From Helicoverpa zea (taxonomy: Eukaryota > Arthropoda > Insecta > Lepidoptera > Noctuidae), in NCBI RefSeq assembly GCF_022581195.2, contig NC_061482.1:7502001-7566000 (forward strand): a stretch of 64,000 nt of DNA, in the 5' to 3' direction. The first letter of the stretch is position 1, and every line of letters begins with the position of its first letter. This document shows positions 1 to 14,473 of this stretch, piece by piece. The notes below the pieces were generated by a model. It made no database searches. It saw only the letters and a list, made by a program, of their open reading frames with translations, and had not been told where the DNA came from. The translations under genes and the position numbers were made by a program.

Positions 1-3000
1 AATATTTCAGTTACAAATAACTATGGTAGGTTATCTGAACTCAGTGTGGTTGATTTTTGTTCCTTTGATGTCTGGGTGACCGCCTATGCTGTTACACCTA
101 AGAAGAATATGGAAGAGGTTTGTCTATATAACAACAATAATTCATTGGCATTAGTTGTCATTTCTCTGAAATCTTAAAGTGTGTGTAGTTCCGCTGTAGG
201 TCAAGAATATACTTACCTAATTAAGCAAAATTCTCATGTCGAAAATTTTACTTCAGCAATTAAATTTCGCAAAACATAAAGATAATTCAATTCAGTGAAC
301 TAAATTTCCTGGCATTTTTGTTTTCATTCATAATTTGCATGGAAAAAACCATGAACGAAATTTTCCTCACTTATGATTACCGACGAATTTGCGGGTCTAC
401 CTTTAAGTTTCGACGGTAATATAAAATTCTCTTATGCCTGCGCTTAAGCGGCCTTTTATGTAGATTCAATTCATCTGTCTAGTAAACTAATCATGCGCTT
501 CGTACCTACCATGCACAGAGAGTGTGAGTGTAAAGCTGTGTGGAGAAAGTTTATGTATGTTTAGTAGGTACCTATTTCTACACACACAAACATCTGATGA
601 AACTTGGTATTTATGCTCATACAAGAAAAACATCGATGTTATTTTTTATCCGGGTGCGGAAAGTAAAGTAGTATCCTAAGATAGCGGGTGAAACCACCGC
701 CTGAAACTAGTAAATTTTGGAATATTTTAAGTGACATAGATGTCACAATGTCTATTCCTGTTTTAAATATATCATCAAAAACTGTTCTTATATGTAGTTG
801 CTCGCACGCCAAGGCATGTGGTAATGTCTATATAAAAAGTCGATTAAAAGTTTTTATGTAAGTACTCAAACTATAAAACTGAAGAGTTTATTTGTTAGCT
901 TAAACGTTAATCTCAGGAACATGAACGTCCGATTTGAAAAATTAATAGTATTCGATAGCCCTCTTATTCAGAGTGACTGGGCTTTTCATCCGGCTGCGGA
1001 ATAGGTAAATTAATATAAACAAATAAGCAGGGTTTGGCGATTCTGATTTTATGGAATATCGTCTTTATCGGTTTCAGATACCGTTTTTATATACATAAGT
1101 ATTTCAATAAGTGAAGTATACAAATACTGCACGTAGCTCGACATAGGTATATGAGATTATAAAAATAGTTTCGAATCTGTGATTTGTAGATGTTTCTCAT
1201 ATCGCTCTACAGGCCATAGCGATACAACTTTTTTAGATAAGCAAAGTCTACAAACATTATTTCGGATAGTTGTTCATTCATTCTATTCTCTTCTCTTTTA
1301 TTCTATTTCAAAACCTCAAATAAAAAGTTCTGACATAGGTACTAAATCAATTTTTTTTCCAACAGCATGCCTACTCGTATGAACCAAATTAGGTTTCCCC
1401 AACCGACTCTTAAATATTCACCTGTTTAATTCCCTTAGTCACCCTTAAGGAGAAGGGTGAGCCATTATTTCCAGAGGCGTGAAGTACAAAGTTAGCCACG
1501 CCATAAATCATTGTTAGCTTACTTGTTGAACTCTGTCGATTAGACTGCAAGTTTGGGATAGGCCCACCAAAGAGGGAATTACAAGCTGTGAATAAAACTA
1601 TGCGTTAAATGCCTATAAAAGACTTTTTTTTCCGTGAAGGTCGAAGTTTTTTTGTTCCGTTTTGAATTCTTTAAAAATGTTTTTGTTCAGTTTCAATCTC
1701 GGCAGATACTGGTGGCGCAGAACTAGGCCTTTGTCTGGCTATTGTTTTCGTCTAGTTTGTTTTGTGATGTAGTCGACGACTTTCAGTGTGCATTTCACTC
1801 AAAGTCATCCTCTCGTGGAAAACGGCCCATTAAATGTAACAAAAATAAAGAAGCTGTTTATAATTTTGTTAATAGATGAAGTGGATTACAAAGCATATAT
1901 TTTACGAAGTATTTATCAAAGTAAAGTTAATAGTATTTCCCTTACATAAGACTTGTGGGTGTCATAAATACACTGAAGGGCTCCGTACTTTGAGCCCAAA
2001 AGACTTGTTCCTAGAAAGCCAACATGAAGGGCTGCAGAAAATTGAATCTCGGTAATTGCATTAAGTTCTCTAGTACACTGTATTTGTTTTAGGTTAAAAT
2101 ATAAAATGTGGGATATTTTCTTGAAGCCAAAGGGCTGTGTAAAAATGCAGAAAAGGTTTTACTGGCGTAATGCAGTTTGCCTTGGCCGACTACAAACGCG
2201 ATGAATTATAGACACAGTATACATATGTTCTAATACATATATATAATCCTGTCTTCGTAAACATGTATGTATAAAAGATAATGGAACATATAAACACAGT
2301 GGGAACTGACGACGCAGAATCGATGCGAAGTAAAAGTTAGTTTTAAGTTACTTATCTTGTTCACTGTACCACTTGAATTTGTTTCGCCTGCAATGCTACT
2401 ACGTGGGATTCAATTTACTACATATTGTTGTTTTATTGTCTTTGTGTAATCAACTAGATTTTATATTTTTATGCGAAAAAAATATTTTCAATAGTAAGTT
2501 AAAAATACATAAATCAACGTTCCTATATTTAGTAAAGAAAACGTTCTTGGAAATTGCTTCTAATAATTTGCTAATACCTGTTAATGTCAGACAAGTCGAG
2601 GTAATAACCAACTCGGACGGACAATTTATGTTAAATTGACTTTAATTCTATTTGCATTAAATTGTTGGTTGTAAATAAAAAGAAACTAAATAGAATAAAA
2701 TTTTATCGAATAAGGATAACTCGATATAATCTTGTAAAAATATTTCCGATAAACAAGCAATTTCTCAATCGACTCACTCAATATAGACAAACGATTATCT
2801 CTTTACCGGTACCTAAATAAAGAAAGAGGAAGATAAATTGTGAATGGTAAGAGTAAATCAGTCTTGTTAATAAAAACAAAAGAACAACAGCCAAAAGAAT
2901 CCAAACTTCTCGCAGCCGAGTGCTCACAACACGTGTCAAAATTCCTTTCCGACAGCTACGAAATAATGAAGCCAGAGCCAAGTGGTTCTACCGTGGAACA

Positions 3001-6000
3001 TTAAGCGGTCAAAAATATTTTTTAGGCAGAGATAATAATGAGTGCCTGATCATGATGGGAAATGAATGTAATTATTTTATTGGAAACATAAATTCGAGAT
3101 TATGATAACCACTTTTTTCAATATTAATAAAAATAAACCATTATTTATATGGTTAACACAAAGAAACCAATTTCAAGAATTGTAATTACAAAATAAAAAT
3201 TCAACATATAAGTACCTACTTATAAATAAATTCGAAAATGGTGACCATGAATAGCATATCTTAATGGGTAGGCAATATATTTATTCGTTATCGATTTATC
3301 CAAATTCGCAAAGATACCAACCAATTATTTAGTTTAATTTATGTCGTGTGATAGACCCATTGTGCAGCGCTTACATCGTGCTACATTAATACTGTTTAAT
3401 GAACGTGCAAGCTTACGTTCCCGCTGAATGGTGGCACTCTAATGAAGAGGCGTTCGCTTCGTGGAGCGAGTGATCTTTCACACTTTCTAGTTGACGCGTT
3501 CAAGTTCATCGCTTATTAGCCATGTATGTTATGAAAATATTGAAGGAAAATACTTCTTTCGATAATTATGATATATTTTTATTATTTCAAAGAAAAAAGT
3601 ATTTTAAACTTTTTAAAATCAAACGAACACAAAGCAAAAAGTTTTAAATACGTAAGTATCCCGAAGTTTGTAGTCACTTTCATTGGTTAACATTGTGCCC
3701 TTGACAGAAAGGTTTACAGGCTACAAGTATGGAACATTAACACCTTGGCGTAGCGCCAACTCTGATATTTTCGTTCAACTTACTTAATATAGATGAACAT
3801 TAAAGATACACCGGCAACCGTATTCAGGGCCTGTACGGTGCAAGATTGTGTAAAAATATTAACATGTTTTCAAGGTCAGTAGGCTCGATAATGTTATAGT
3901 TTGCCCGGCCATTTTGACCCTTAGTGCGTAAGAAGTGCTACCCAGTTCTCCGTGTTGCGGCGACATCGTCTTTTCGAGGTCAGACGGACCTTTTTGGGCT
4001 CGTATTTACTTCAATGTCTGAATTTAGTATTGATAAGATAATACAAAACTCGGGTGATGTCATAGTGTCTAGCTTTATTTTCATCGCTGTTCGGTTGATG
4101 TTGACTATTTTCAAATAACCTACTGATGTACCTATCGTTTGATATTGGTAAGTCGACAAAGGAAATCCACGTTAAACGACAATCAAATACATGTTTAGCA
4201 ATAATATTTGCCGAGTCTTGGAACTTTTATTAACCATCGTTTTTTATGCTTTTCGTCCGAAGTAACTGCATGAGCAGTCGCCTTGGAAATAGAATTTCTT
4301 TGACCGGCCGTAACTCTCGATCATAGTGACCAATAAAAAATATATTGTAGTTGGTAGGTTTTGATGGCGGCCCGACAAACTAAACGTTTGGTTTGTGGTA
4401 TTTATAGCCCGTCTTCTAACAGAAAAGACCAGATGTTTCGGTGGGTTCTTCTTCTCTTAAAATTACTGTTTTGATAGATGCTTAATCTTTTGGCATCTAG
4501 TATTAGCTGAGAAGGATGTTTTACTGTACAACTTTTTCTAACGATCAATGTACCTACATTGAACTGACTGAAGTATAATGACAAGGACAGCACAGATTCA
4601 TTTTTTATATTTCCTGTATAATGTCTAAGACATTACAGCACTGGTTGAAAAGGATCCGGGCGAGTTGAAAATGTTATTAAAGCCAGTTTAATTATCAGTT
4701 CATTAACATTCGCTTTGTGAGGCAAATTGACCGTCAGCTGAGAGGAAAATGGCTTGTTCCGGCGTTCCTAGCGATAGGTGCTAATCTATGCAAGCAGGGT
4801 GCATTTACTGGCCATTTTAGTTCATAAACGAACTGCTTCATACATGGAACTCCTTGGTGAACTAGCTTGAAGATGCAAGATTAGAAGACTACAATAGCCA
4901 ATAAGAAAAATCGCTTTAAGTAAAGCGGCGCTGCGCCAAGTTTGAACGTATCGACATAATTTATGAAGATGTGTTTGGATACAATGAAAATGATAGAAAC
5001 AATAGAACCAATTATCTAATATCTATGTCCCCAAGCCTCTATAAAGTAATGAAACTCCGGTAAGCTAGATTTCAACGCATTATCAGTGTGTTGCACAAAG
5101 CTGGATTTTGTAAATGAATCCTTTGTTACATGACCCGGTTACACAGTCCTATCTATAACGAAAATTGGTTTCCGGGACCACCAAATAATAGACATTCTCA
5201 ATATAGGCTTTAGACCAATATCTCATCACAATCGCTTTATGTTCAGCCTCTGCACGTCATCACTGCAGAGTTCCGTTATCCGTTGAATTGATTGGCAATA
5301 CAACGGTTTAGCACTAAGACAAGCCAAGGGACAAAGGGACATTTTATTGCCCTGCATCCGGAAATGACTTTGCCCGTATTGACATACACTTGATGACGGC
5401 AATCCTCAGCTGTCTAAGACCAAATAGTCTTGCTTTGTTTTGTATGTCATCCTGTGACTATCATCTCATAGCATAAATAGAGGCTTGGTTCAAACTCAAT
5501 GATACTGCTGTTATTTGCAAAGTTTAAAAAAAATATATATTTAAAAACTGACAAGCGAAATCCAAACGTGTCAATTTTTGTTGTTACAAAGAATGGATTG
5601 TGGTTGTTACAAAGTGAGCAATAACTACCAAAACAATTGAACCAAAATACTCGGCTTCAAACCGCATCCAACGGAATGAGATTAACTGAGAACTCAGTTA
5701 GTAAAGAAATTAAGCTGTGAAGATGTAAATCGCGCTTAATGAAGCGTTCATCATAAAATGATCATAAAGCTACATTTATAGCGGCTGACTGTTGAATGGC
5801 AGTTCGAAGCATCTCCCTTCATACTGCGGTTTGAAGTGCACACCGACTTCATTGTGCAAAATGGAGATAAGTTTTGACCTGAATGCAAACATTTATCGGT
5901 TATAAATATAAAAATACTTTAAAGTTGGCATTGGCGTTTCATATTTATATACGATACTAACAAAAATAGAAAAATGTATATTAAAACTTTTATTTTGTGA

Positions 6001-8926
6001 AATGATAAGACAGATATGACTTTTAAGCGACGAATAAAAAAAACAGCTCATGACTTTCTGAAAGGTTTGATTTATACAACTTAAATCGATTTAGTTTTTG
6101 TTTGTCATAAAAATATGATTAGGCACTAAAGATAGTTTTTCCGGCACGTGCTTTGCAGATAGCACTTCTATAAAATCACAAAAAAATCAACGATAACCTA
6201 CTAAAAACCACAATAACATAGTTAGTTCTGTTTTCAATTTTATTAAATGCTCCGAGCGTTAGCTTCGGCACTTAATAAAATAAACTGCCAACGTAGGGGG
6301 TAAGGGGGTGCGTAACCCTGACATTGCTGGTTCAAACATAAACGCAGCGTAATGTGCAACACTACATAGACTGGACACGAATTCGCCGAATTTATACACT
6401 GTAGCTAATGCAGAGGTGGTATATCAGTTTTAATTAATACTGGTGGTTAATTAGGAAAGCAATTTATTATATAATAGATTAGTGTGTTTACTAAGTTGTC
6501 TCCTAACGAGCCTAAGAAATAAACATCAGTTGAAAAGTCCGTTATTTTTTTTATTGGAATTAGCCCCAACTACATGCTACAATAGGTACTTATCTGAAAG
6601 TCATATTTGAAAAGTTATGTATCTTAAACTTGATAATTTTACGCCTTTATATTAAAAATTAATGTACTCCAAGAAATCACTAAGGCTATTTCCAGTAAAA
6701 TGATTACATAATTTTATAAACTTTTCAAACCAGATATCGAATCTGGGAGCTCACCCGCCACACCCGCATATCTTAATGCAATGCCATATTACGCAGTAAA
6801 TTATTATTACCCACAGCTATACAAAAATTCCAATTAAAAAACGTGGTCATGGTCAAAAGAAGATTTCACGATAGTCTTCTTATCATGGCATCTCATTAAG
6901 AGTTTAAGGTTCACTCCTGTCCCATCCATAGTTATTTATAAAGGTACCATCCCTCCCCCTACTTAGTGATTTACTACCGAAAATGTTTTTGTTGAAAATC
7001 CCGAAAGTCGACACTGCGAGCCTCGATCAATACCACTGTTTTATGATGGTTATTTTGGTTGGGGCCAGTTAGTGATTAATGCCCTGATTCTTTAATGAGA
7101 AATCTAGATATAGGAGACAGGCCCCGGGACATGAAAGCTTTTTTAAATCCACTGTCTGCAAAAACAAATGGCAGTGGCTCTTTAAGCGACTTCCCAAAAA
7201 GGTGGACACTCTATCTAATAAACTGTTCATAACTTCACACCAAGTTAATAATTTTAGTTCGATAAAGGTCAGGAATATGATAAAACTAACTAACAATACA
7301 CTATACATTTTAAACTTTATCCCGGTAACCTTGCAACTGAGTGGAGGTCGGCTCCAGTCTAACGAAGGTAACTACATTTGATTGAATATTGCAAACTGTT
7401 GCCGGAGAGTGCCTGCTATCCTGACCTTCGACATATAGCTTATTGCTGCAACTTATTGATAGACAATATAAACCTGTTAGTGGAACAACGGAAATCACTA
7501 TTATGCAGTCTACATACAATGTTATTGTCTGCACTTACGTATATTAGAGAAGAGGCATGTGTATTTTTGTGTGTAAGTTTGTAATGAATAAACTCAAAAA
7601 GTACTGAACCGATTACAAAAAATAATTCACTGTGGAAAGCTATGCTATCCCCAACTGATATAGGCTACATTTTATTCGGGTGCGGGAAGAAGTTCTTCCA
7701 GGAAGCTGTTGAATCGATTAAACAGCTAAAGCCAAATTCATACAATTTATTGAAACTACACTAATCAGATTTGCATTTTTATTGAGCCATAGTTATTAAA
7801 AAGCCCCAAATAGCTTTTAAAACTCTTTTCAAACATGTTTTTTATTTTATTCGCTTCATAATTGTATTAATGGCCTGTGTTGATAGTTCCATTTGTTTAT
7901 TTGAGAGGGTTATTTTATCTCATATCAGGATTTGCAAATGAATGCGAAGTTTTCTTTTTCAGTATTACTTTCCATATAACAATTCCATATAACAATCTTT
8001 TATTTATAACTCATTGATTTTCGCGTATTTCCCGAATTGGCTCCCGTTGGCATTTCAACATGTGAATGACGCCGTGTGGGTGTATTGCATCGCAAAAAGG
8101 CTTTGTATTATGCCTAACTATTCTTGAAATAGCAGTGATTCTACGTACGTCTATAAATAACTGAAATTACAGTTGAGCCTGAGAACGTGTGGGCATGATG
8201 TGTCCGACAGCCTGTTTATGCAAATATGGCGGAGATGCAAGTGACGTCACCGCCCTATTATTGAGTGACCAGTAGATTGGTCAAGTGTCGCCTACCATTG
8301 AATTTTGTATAGTAGGATAATGTACTTAAATCACTTCTACTGATAGTATTACCGTCTATACATCTGTTAGCTTTCGCCATCAGTTTAGCCACTTCCTGAC
8401 AAAACTACTTCCCGCACCGAAAAAAAAATTTGCTTGTATCACCACGCGGACGAAGCCGCAAATGGAAGCTTGTCAGTAATAAACATACGTACCAGCACAT
8501 AGCTACTTACATCACGCCCTATATGCACAATTTGCACCTCCGTAATGAGAATTTAATTAAAAAAATAATATTCCAAGCCTCATGATAAAATTTTAGTTTC
8601 ATATTTCTTGCAATTTTATTATATATTTTTAGATTCAAGTTGCGAGAAAAATATTTTCTGACACAGGATGCGTAGCATTTGTTCTCTAATGAGCACGACG
8701 GGTCATACGTTGACGTCGACCCAACATCCTAGGGCGTATGGAGCCTCAGTCTCAACTGTATTTACCCGGAGTGAGGTTGTCACACATTGCTCACTTATAC
8801 ACTCGTAGTTTATATGAAACTACCACGTTCCAGATTAAGCCGCATATTTTTATAAAACTGGGTTAGAAGTAGCTTATGATCATCCCCAGGGCTTCACCAA
8901 TCTCTAAAGTAAAACGTATCAGAATT
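1..8926. other. AT-rich stretch with no supported gene
   Basis: I see no reading frame with recognisable protein character, no paired splice sites around a coding-like segment, and no RNA gene. Short degenerate remnants of Lep1-type dispersed repeats can be made out near 601-715, 895-1010 and 7560-7705, by phrases such as TTATCCGGGTGCGG and GGGTGAAACC. A short imperfect hairpin lies at 6237-6281. Otherwise it looks like intergenic or intronic DNA. Confidence 0.6.
6237..6281. repeat. imperfect 20-bp inverted repeat (hairpin)
   Basis: Arms at 6237-6257 and 6262-6281 pair over about 20 bases with two mismatches and one bulge around a GTTA loop. The outer half is pure A/T (ATTTTATTAA) and the inner half GC-rich (CCGAGC/GCTTCGG). 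It could be a solo relic of a palindromic MITE. No flanking duplication was identified. Confidence 0.4.
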
Positions 8927-8941
8927 GGTTAGGTTAGGTTA
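8927..8941 (+). repeat. short interstitial TTAGG-type run
   Basis: Three tandem GGTTA units match the canonical insect telomere repeat TTAGG. Such short runs also arise by chance or through double-strand-break repair, so the call is only that the motif is there. It lies 31 bp before the 36-bp minisatellite. Confidence 0.45.
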
Positions 8942-8971
8942 CCACGAAAGTGAAACCAAAGAGCAAACTTA

Positions 8972-9514
8972 ATAGCGCGATAATAAGGTGTAGTAATAGT
9001 TAATATAATAGTGCGATAATAAGGTGTAGTAATAGTTAATATAATAGTGCGATAATAAGGTGTAGTAATAGTTAATATAATAGTGCGATAATAAGGTGTA
9101 GTAATAGTTAATATAATAGTGCGATAATAAGGTGTAGTAATAGTTAATATAATAGTGCGATAATAAGGTGTAGTAATAGTTAATATAATAGTGCGATAAT
9201 AAGGTGTAGTAATAGTTAATATAATAGTGCGATAATAAGGTGTAGTAATAGTTAATATAATAGTGCGATAATAAGGTGTAGTAATAGTTAATATAATAGT
9301 GCGATAATAAGGTGTAGTAATAGTTAATATAATAGTGCGATAATAAGGTGTAGTAATAGTTAATATAATAGTGCGATAATAAGGTGTAGTAATAGTTAAT
9401 ATAATAGTGCGATAATAAGGTGTAGTAATAGTTAATATAATAGTGCGATAATAAGGTGTAGTAATAGTTAATATAATAGTGCGATAATAAGGTGTAGTAA
9501 TAGTTAATATAATA
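8972..9514. repeat. 36-bp minisatellite, 15 units, almost perfect
   Basis: Units start at 8977 and recur every 36 bp up to 9481; the last unit is 2 bp short. Each begins GCGATAATAAGGTGTAGTAA. The only variant I see is in the first unit, preceded by AGCGCG instead of AGTGCG. Because 36 is divisible by 3, the minus strand stays open as a repetitive 12-residue peptide over 199 codons. That frame is a by-product of the repeat, not evidence of a protein. Near-identity of all units implies very recent amplification or active homogenisation. Confidence 0.97.
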
Positions 9515-12500
9515 CTCAATAGTAACATATATTAAAAGTATAAAATACTCATTTAAATTAAGTACCGCACAATTAAAACATTTTATTGCCTATATAATTC
9601 AACTTTTTCAACTTTTGTTTGTTAGGAATAAAAGTAAAATAATAATGGATTGTGTACCTATACAAAACGTTGAAATATGAAAGTTGGCTACAATAAATTC
9701 AAATTAGGGTCGAGGTTTAATCACCCTCAGTGGAATGAAGAAACATGTACGGTAATGACGTTTACATATAATATTATAACATAATTATACAGCATTAGAA
9801 TAATATTTTTATATAAAAAACAAAATATGAGATTCAGTACAATATAACACCCTCAAAAAGTAGTAGTGGCACTATTCTACGACTATATTTAGAACTCTTC
9901 GTCACTTGGCGAGAGTGACATTTCAATAAACATATTTTATGCATCAAAAGGATGCATAAGAATATTGCTAGACTAATGAGGCCATCATTATAGAATATCA
10001 TGTATTGGAAAATATTTTTAGAAATTTCGTCTAGCATATTTCGTATCTCTAACAATTTTTAAAATTTTCTTCTCTAATATATATTTTATTATAGATAGTA
10101 CTGTAGCATTTCTAATATAAATTCTACGGAATACAAAATATTTTATAGAAATACATTTCAGATTTTGCTATGATAACAAGCAAAATAATATTATTGTAGC
10201 AGCTTACTACGTAAACCATTAAATTTAACGTAAGCTTTATGTACGCTAGATATTCATAGAACCTAACATATCACGTTCTGAAACTCATAGGATCCGATAG
10301 CGAGTGTATACGGGTGACCGCATCAACACCAGAGAGCGTGCGAAGTAGAATGCTCTAGAGCACTCTCGACATTATGATAACACCGGGCTTAAGTTCAATG
10401 CAACGTAAACTTCGTACTTGCTAAGGCTTGAGTAAAACGGTTGCTACACAAAGCTGTTGTGTACGGACCGCTCTGAATATTACTGATACAAACTACATTT
10501 CAACTGCTTTAAATGTCGGTATTCGTGGCTCGAGTAAATGCATTGTTTTATGTAGGTTCCTTAAATTAGTTAATGAATTTATAGTAAGAACATTTGCAAA
10601 TACCTCGCAAAATACATAAATTGCATACATTTATTTGGATCGGATTTCGCGTTGTATTAATATTAAAATTGTTAAGTTTAAAATGAATTGTTATTAAAAT
10701 AAGTAAAACAATTCTTATTTTGTTACTAAAATCTGTGTACACCAATGCAAGTTGAGTTCATCTTCACTTGCATACATGCGATCGGCTAGAATTGTGCTGA
10801 CGTTCAATAGTAACCAATCCAATTTGAATGGCTCTCTATAGTTTCGTCTCTCGGCCTGTAAATATTTTGGTACAATGCAGTTAGCGGTACGTACCTAACC
10901 GTGACGGGTTGAATATGACAATTCGCAAACACAATTGTAAATAACATCACTTTTGAAATAATATTTTTATCCACTCACACGTCCATTCATGTAAATTATG
11001 TCCGAAAAGCAATCAGACAGTTGTAAAAAAAGCATAATACCCCTAACAGAAGGGTGAGTTCGAATGTTTAGCAGTCACGCTAGATAGTCATTCTCCCATC
11101 TGTGATACATATAAAATGGATGGTAGAAAAATGGACCTGCGTCGCTAAAGAATTTACTTCTTTATAACAGAAGATACGTCCGCTGTATACGCTAAGAAGG
11201 TGACGGTTTCAACCAGTTGATCGTACCACCTTACCAAATATTTTGATAAAAACCATGCAAACAGTGGCTTTTCACTTCAACACTCTCCTTTGACTTTACC
11301 ACCATCTATATCAAAAGCCTTTGTAAAAGCCAGAACAAACGGGATTACACAATCCCATCATGGATCAGTCCCTTCAGCATTGGCAGCTACGCGCATACAA
11401 TACCTAGAGTTATTGTCAATCCAGTCTATTGATACAGAGATACCATGGGAAGATAACTAATTCCGTCTAATTAGAAGATTCTCTTAGAAATGTTATCTTG
11501 AACATGGTATGACAATAGGCATTGATGTCCTGAAGCATGCTTCGGGCGACGCTGTCAGTTAGTATAATTGCTACCCATTCAGACTTAGTAACCAAGAGCT
11601 TCATTTACGACAACTTTATTACGACCAGGGTTGATTGAATAATTGATAAATTGACCATTCAGTTTAATAATAGAACTTGTGAATGTTTTATATGTTAGTT
11701 TAGGTGGACATTTAAATGTAACGTTACGAAAAGACCCGTTGAAGCAATATGAGATGGGAGAGTTTTGCTAACTTAAAGTTACGGTATATGTTCCTAAAGT
11801 TCATGATTATGTTTGTCTTTCAGGGACACGAGATCTCTGTAAAAAATTAATATCTAAATTGAAACATTCTTTCAGTCATAATTTAGTTATCTGGCGATCA
11901 ACACTCAGAAAGAGACTTTATATTTATAAACAGCCTTTCCTTAAAATAAGGACGGGTAAATTAGCCTAAATATTTTGTTGCTGACCTTGAATTATAACAC
12001 TGCTATAAATATCCATCCGTGCTTAATTACTGTATACTATTCCTGTGTTCAGTCCCCTGGCGATAAATGCAAAACCTGCTGCGAGCTGGGACACGGTCAG
12101 AATTTACAATGCGGTGTTGATACAACCGCGTTTATTAGATTGATGCCTGTTTGTATAGCACTGATTATGTACATTTATAGAAGCCCTCTCAATGAACTCT
12201 GATTGCGATCTAAATCTATATCCGTCGCAATATTGCTGCACCGAAATAAAGGTCAGTTGCACCATCTCATATGTCAAAAATGGCGGCCAAACGAGCCCAT
12301 GAAAAACGATACTCTTTGTTACCTTTGTAGTTTACAGTTGTTCCAAAAAAGAACATGGCGCGTGCCAACAGATGTTCATTTCGTGTTCGCTGTGGAAAAT
12401 CTGTTTATACACCATGAATATTTATTATTTTAACTGCACCTTATTTGGCACTCTCGACGATTTCGTTATTTGTTGCCTTTGCTGATATAAAAAATAAACA

Positions 12501-14473
12501 AATATTGTGTTTGCATTATTAAAGAGTGCTAAACATGCTAACTTGAATAACGTTTTGGATCATTTCCAGTTCTTATTGGTTTCAATTTTAGCAAGGGAAA
12601 TAAAACATTTTGTTTAATATACTATACCAAATAAATAACCAAAACAACATAGTGGGGAAGCATGGTAATACACATTTATGCCGACTGATAAAACAAGTAA
12701 TTCGAAGCTATGACTTTCTCCCCAAAAGGTCATGCGAGACGTTACCCTATATTTTTCCATTAAACGATTTTATGTCAAGACGTCTGGGCTTTACAGACCT
12801 TGACTTCGGAGTGGTTTGCCGTTTAATATTTACTCACTACAATAACAATAAGGTGAAAAAAATACGTCCAAAACTTTTTCCGACTAACTAAAAAGATCGA
12901 AATAAAAAAGTAAGCATTATGTATTCAGAAACAAAGAACCCGCCTTCTAGCTTTCAATTATACCGAACTGAATAAAAACATTTGGGGACATCCTACTAAG
13001 ATGGCAAGGGTATATTATTGAATCCAACCCCCAACTGCGATTAACTTGTTCCTGTCTATTTAGTATGTTATTTTGAAAAATAATTATAATAGCTGACCAA
13101 AATATTTTGCTACCGGTCTGTAGCGATACCTGATTCAATGCGTAAAGCAGAAAAACTTGCATTTTAAAGTATTAAAAACTTTTTATTTTTCAAAACATAC
13201 TTGAAATAGATATCAATGAAAAATGCAATGTTGAATTCTATGTAAAGTCGACGTAATAAACCTCTTGGATGTAAGTGTACCTCACATGATTGGAGAGGTG
13301 TCGTATTATGTTCGAGATATTATCTTATACCTGTAGAACAGATAACAATTAATCTATCTGCAGATTAGATGCATCAAATTGAGGCAACAGATACCTTCCT
13401 GACTTGATATACCGATACACCATTACGTTAATTCCATCAATTGAAACCTAACTTTATAGCATACTATATATTCATAGAAATGAAATTAGCTTGATTGATT
13501 TACAATATGTCAAAGTGAAATTGCATTAGAATACAGCAAGTACTTTAATAGTCAAAGCGAAATCAAACCGCTGGGTAATAGGGGATTATTGAGTATGTCA
13601 ATTAAATCAATTACATCGACGATACAACAATTTGCTATTTATACCTTTCTACGCGAAAATGTCATGTCAATTATGAAGTGGCCATTTATCCGTGTAACTT
13701 TTTGTAATAGGTAAGGTGTTTATGATAAAGAGCTTAAAATAACGCGTTTTATAATTTTAGAAGTGTAGTACGATTCGACAAGAAGTAGTCGATCTTTTTG
13801 AGATTACATACGCCTACAAAGGATTCATTACTTTAATAACATTTTGCTCAATATGCAATCTAATTAAAGCATCTTGTGAAGCATATAAAGCACTTGAGAA
13901 CTCCCGAAATGTCAGTACTTCATGTTGTATATTGTAACGATCTCGTAAAAGCAACTGCTGACATGGACACCCAAATTGACCGACGCAATCAACGTTTTAT
14001 CCTCATAAATTAAATTGCATACATGACGAGAATGCCAGTTATGATATCAACCGGCGTATTACGTAGTAAACCCTTTTTGGGTTATGTACCTCAGAAGTAA
14101 TAAAGCAATCTTATAGGGATAACATCACTGTACAGAAATTTCTCTGTACTACGGATAAGACTGCCTGCATATCGAATACGTTTACTTAACATATAGTCGC
14201 AGTACGATTTATTTTTATTTAGTAGTAATTTCTGTTTGCTGTTTTTCTATTCAATATTTACTAGCCTTTTTGAGTTAGTAATACCTACATTGACTCTCAA
14301 TCCAGAATTCTGTTAGAAATATGTACATTTTATAAAATATATTCATCATTTTCATCACGTACTTTTAAATTAAAAAGTTAATTTATTCTGCCGAGTAATT
14401 GATCTGTTCGTCACGATTATGCTGCTCAATATTCAACAACTAAACGAATGTATACAAAATAATGATAACACGT
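9515..14473. other. AT-rich stretch, no confident gene
   Basis: Mostly 30-35% GC with no recognised repeat. One segment is discussed separately as a possible cysteine-rich terminal exon (12053-12202). The remaining frames are short, AT-driven and lack protein-like composition. Confidence 0.5.
12053..12202 (+). CDS. possible terminal exon, cysteine-rich (weak)
   Basis: A pyrimidine-rich tract ending TGTGTTCAG precedes 12053, and from there the frame reads SPGDKCKTCCELGHGQNLQC, then about 29 further residues to a TGA at 12200-12202. Four cysteines in 15 residues with glycine and charged residues resemble a disulphide-rich secreted module, loosely like insulin-like-growth-factor-binding or neuroparsin-type folds, but I cannot match a family. 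The later part turns hydrophobic. No upstream exon was found, so this may be a chance frame behind a good-looking acceptor. Confidence 0.2.
   Translation, partial: SPGDKCKTCCELGHGQNLQCGVDTTAFIRLMPVCIALIMYIYRSPLNEL

Noticed and set aside
2373..2639. 88-codon plus-strand ORF
   Set aside because: Starts from TTG, hydrophobic AT-rich residues only, no conserved pattern.
8972..9514. CRISPR-like array
   Set aside because: Units are directly adjacent with no unique spacers and the genome is eukaryotic; it is a tandem minisatellite.
8929..9528. 199-codon minus-strand ORF with 12-residue repeats
   Set aside because: It exists only because the 36-bp minisatellite unit is divisible by three and stop-free on that strand. 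Flanking residues are not coding-like and there is no start context.
12610..12891. 93-codon plus-strand ORF
   Set aside because: No motif or signal peptide, low-complexity Asn/Lys content, no splice support.
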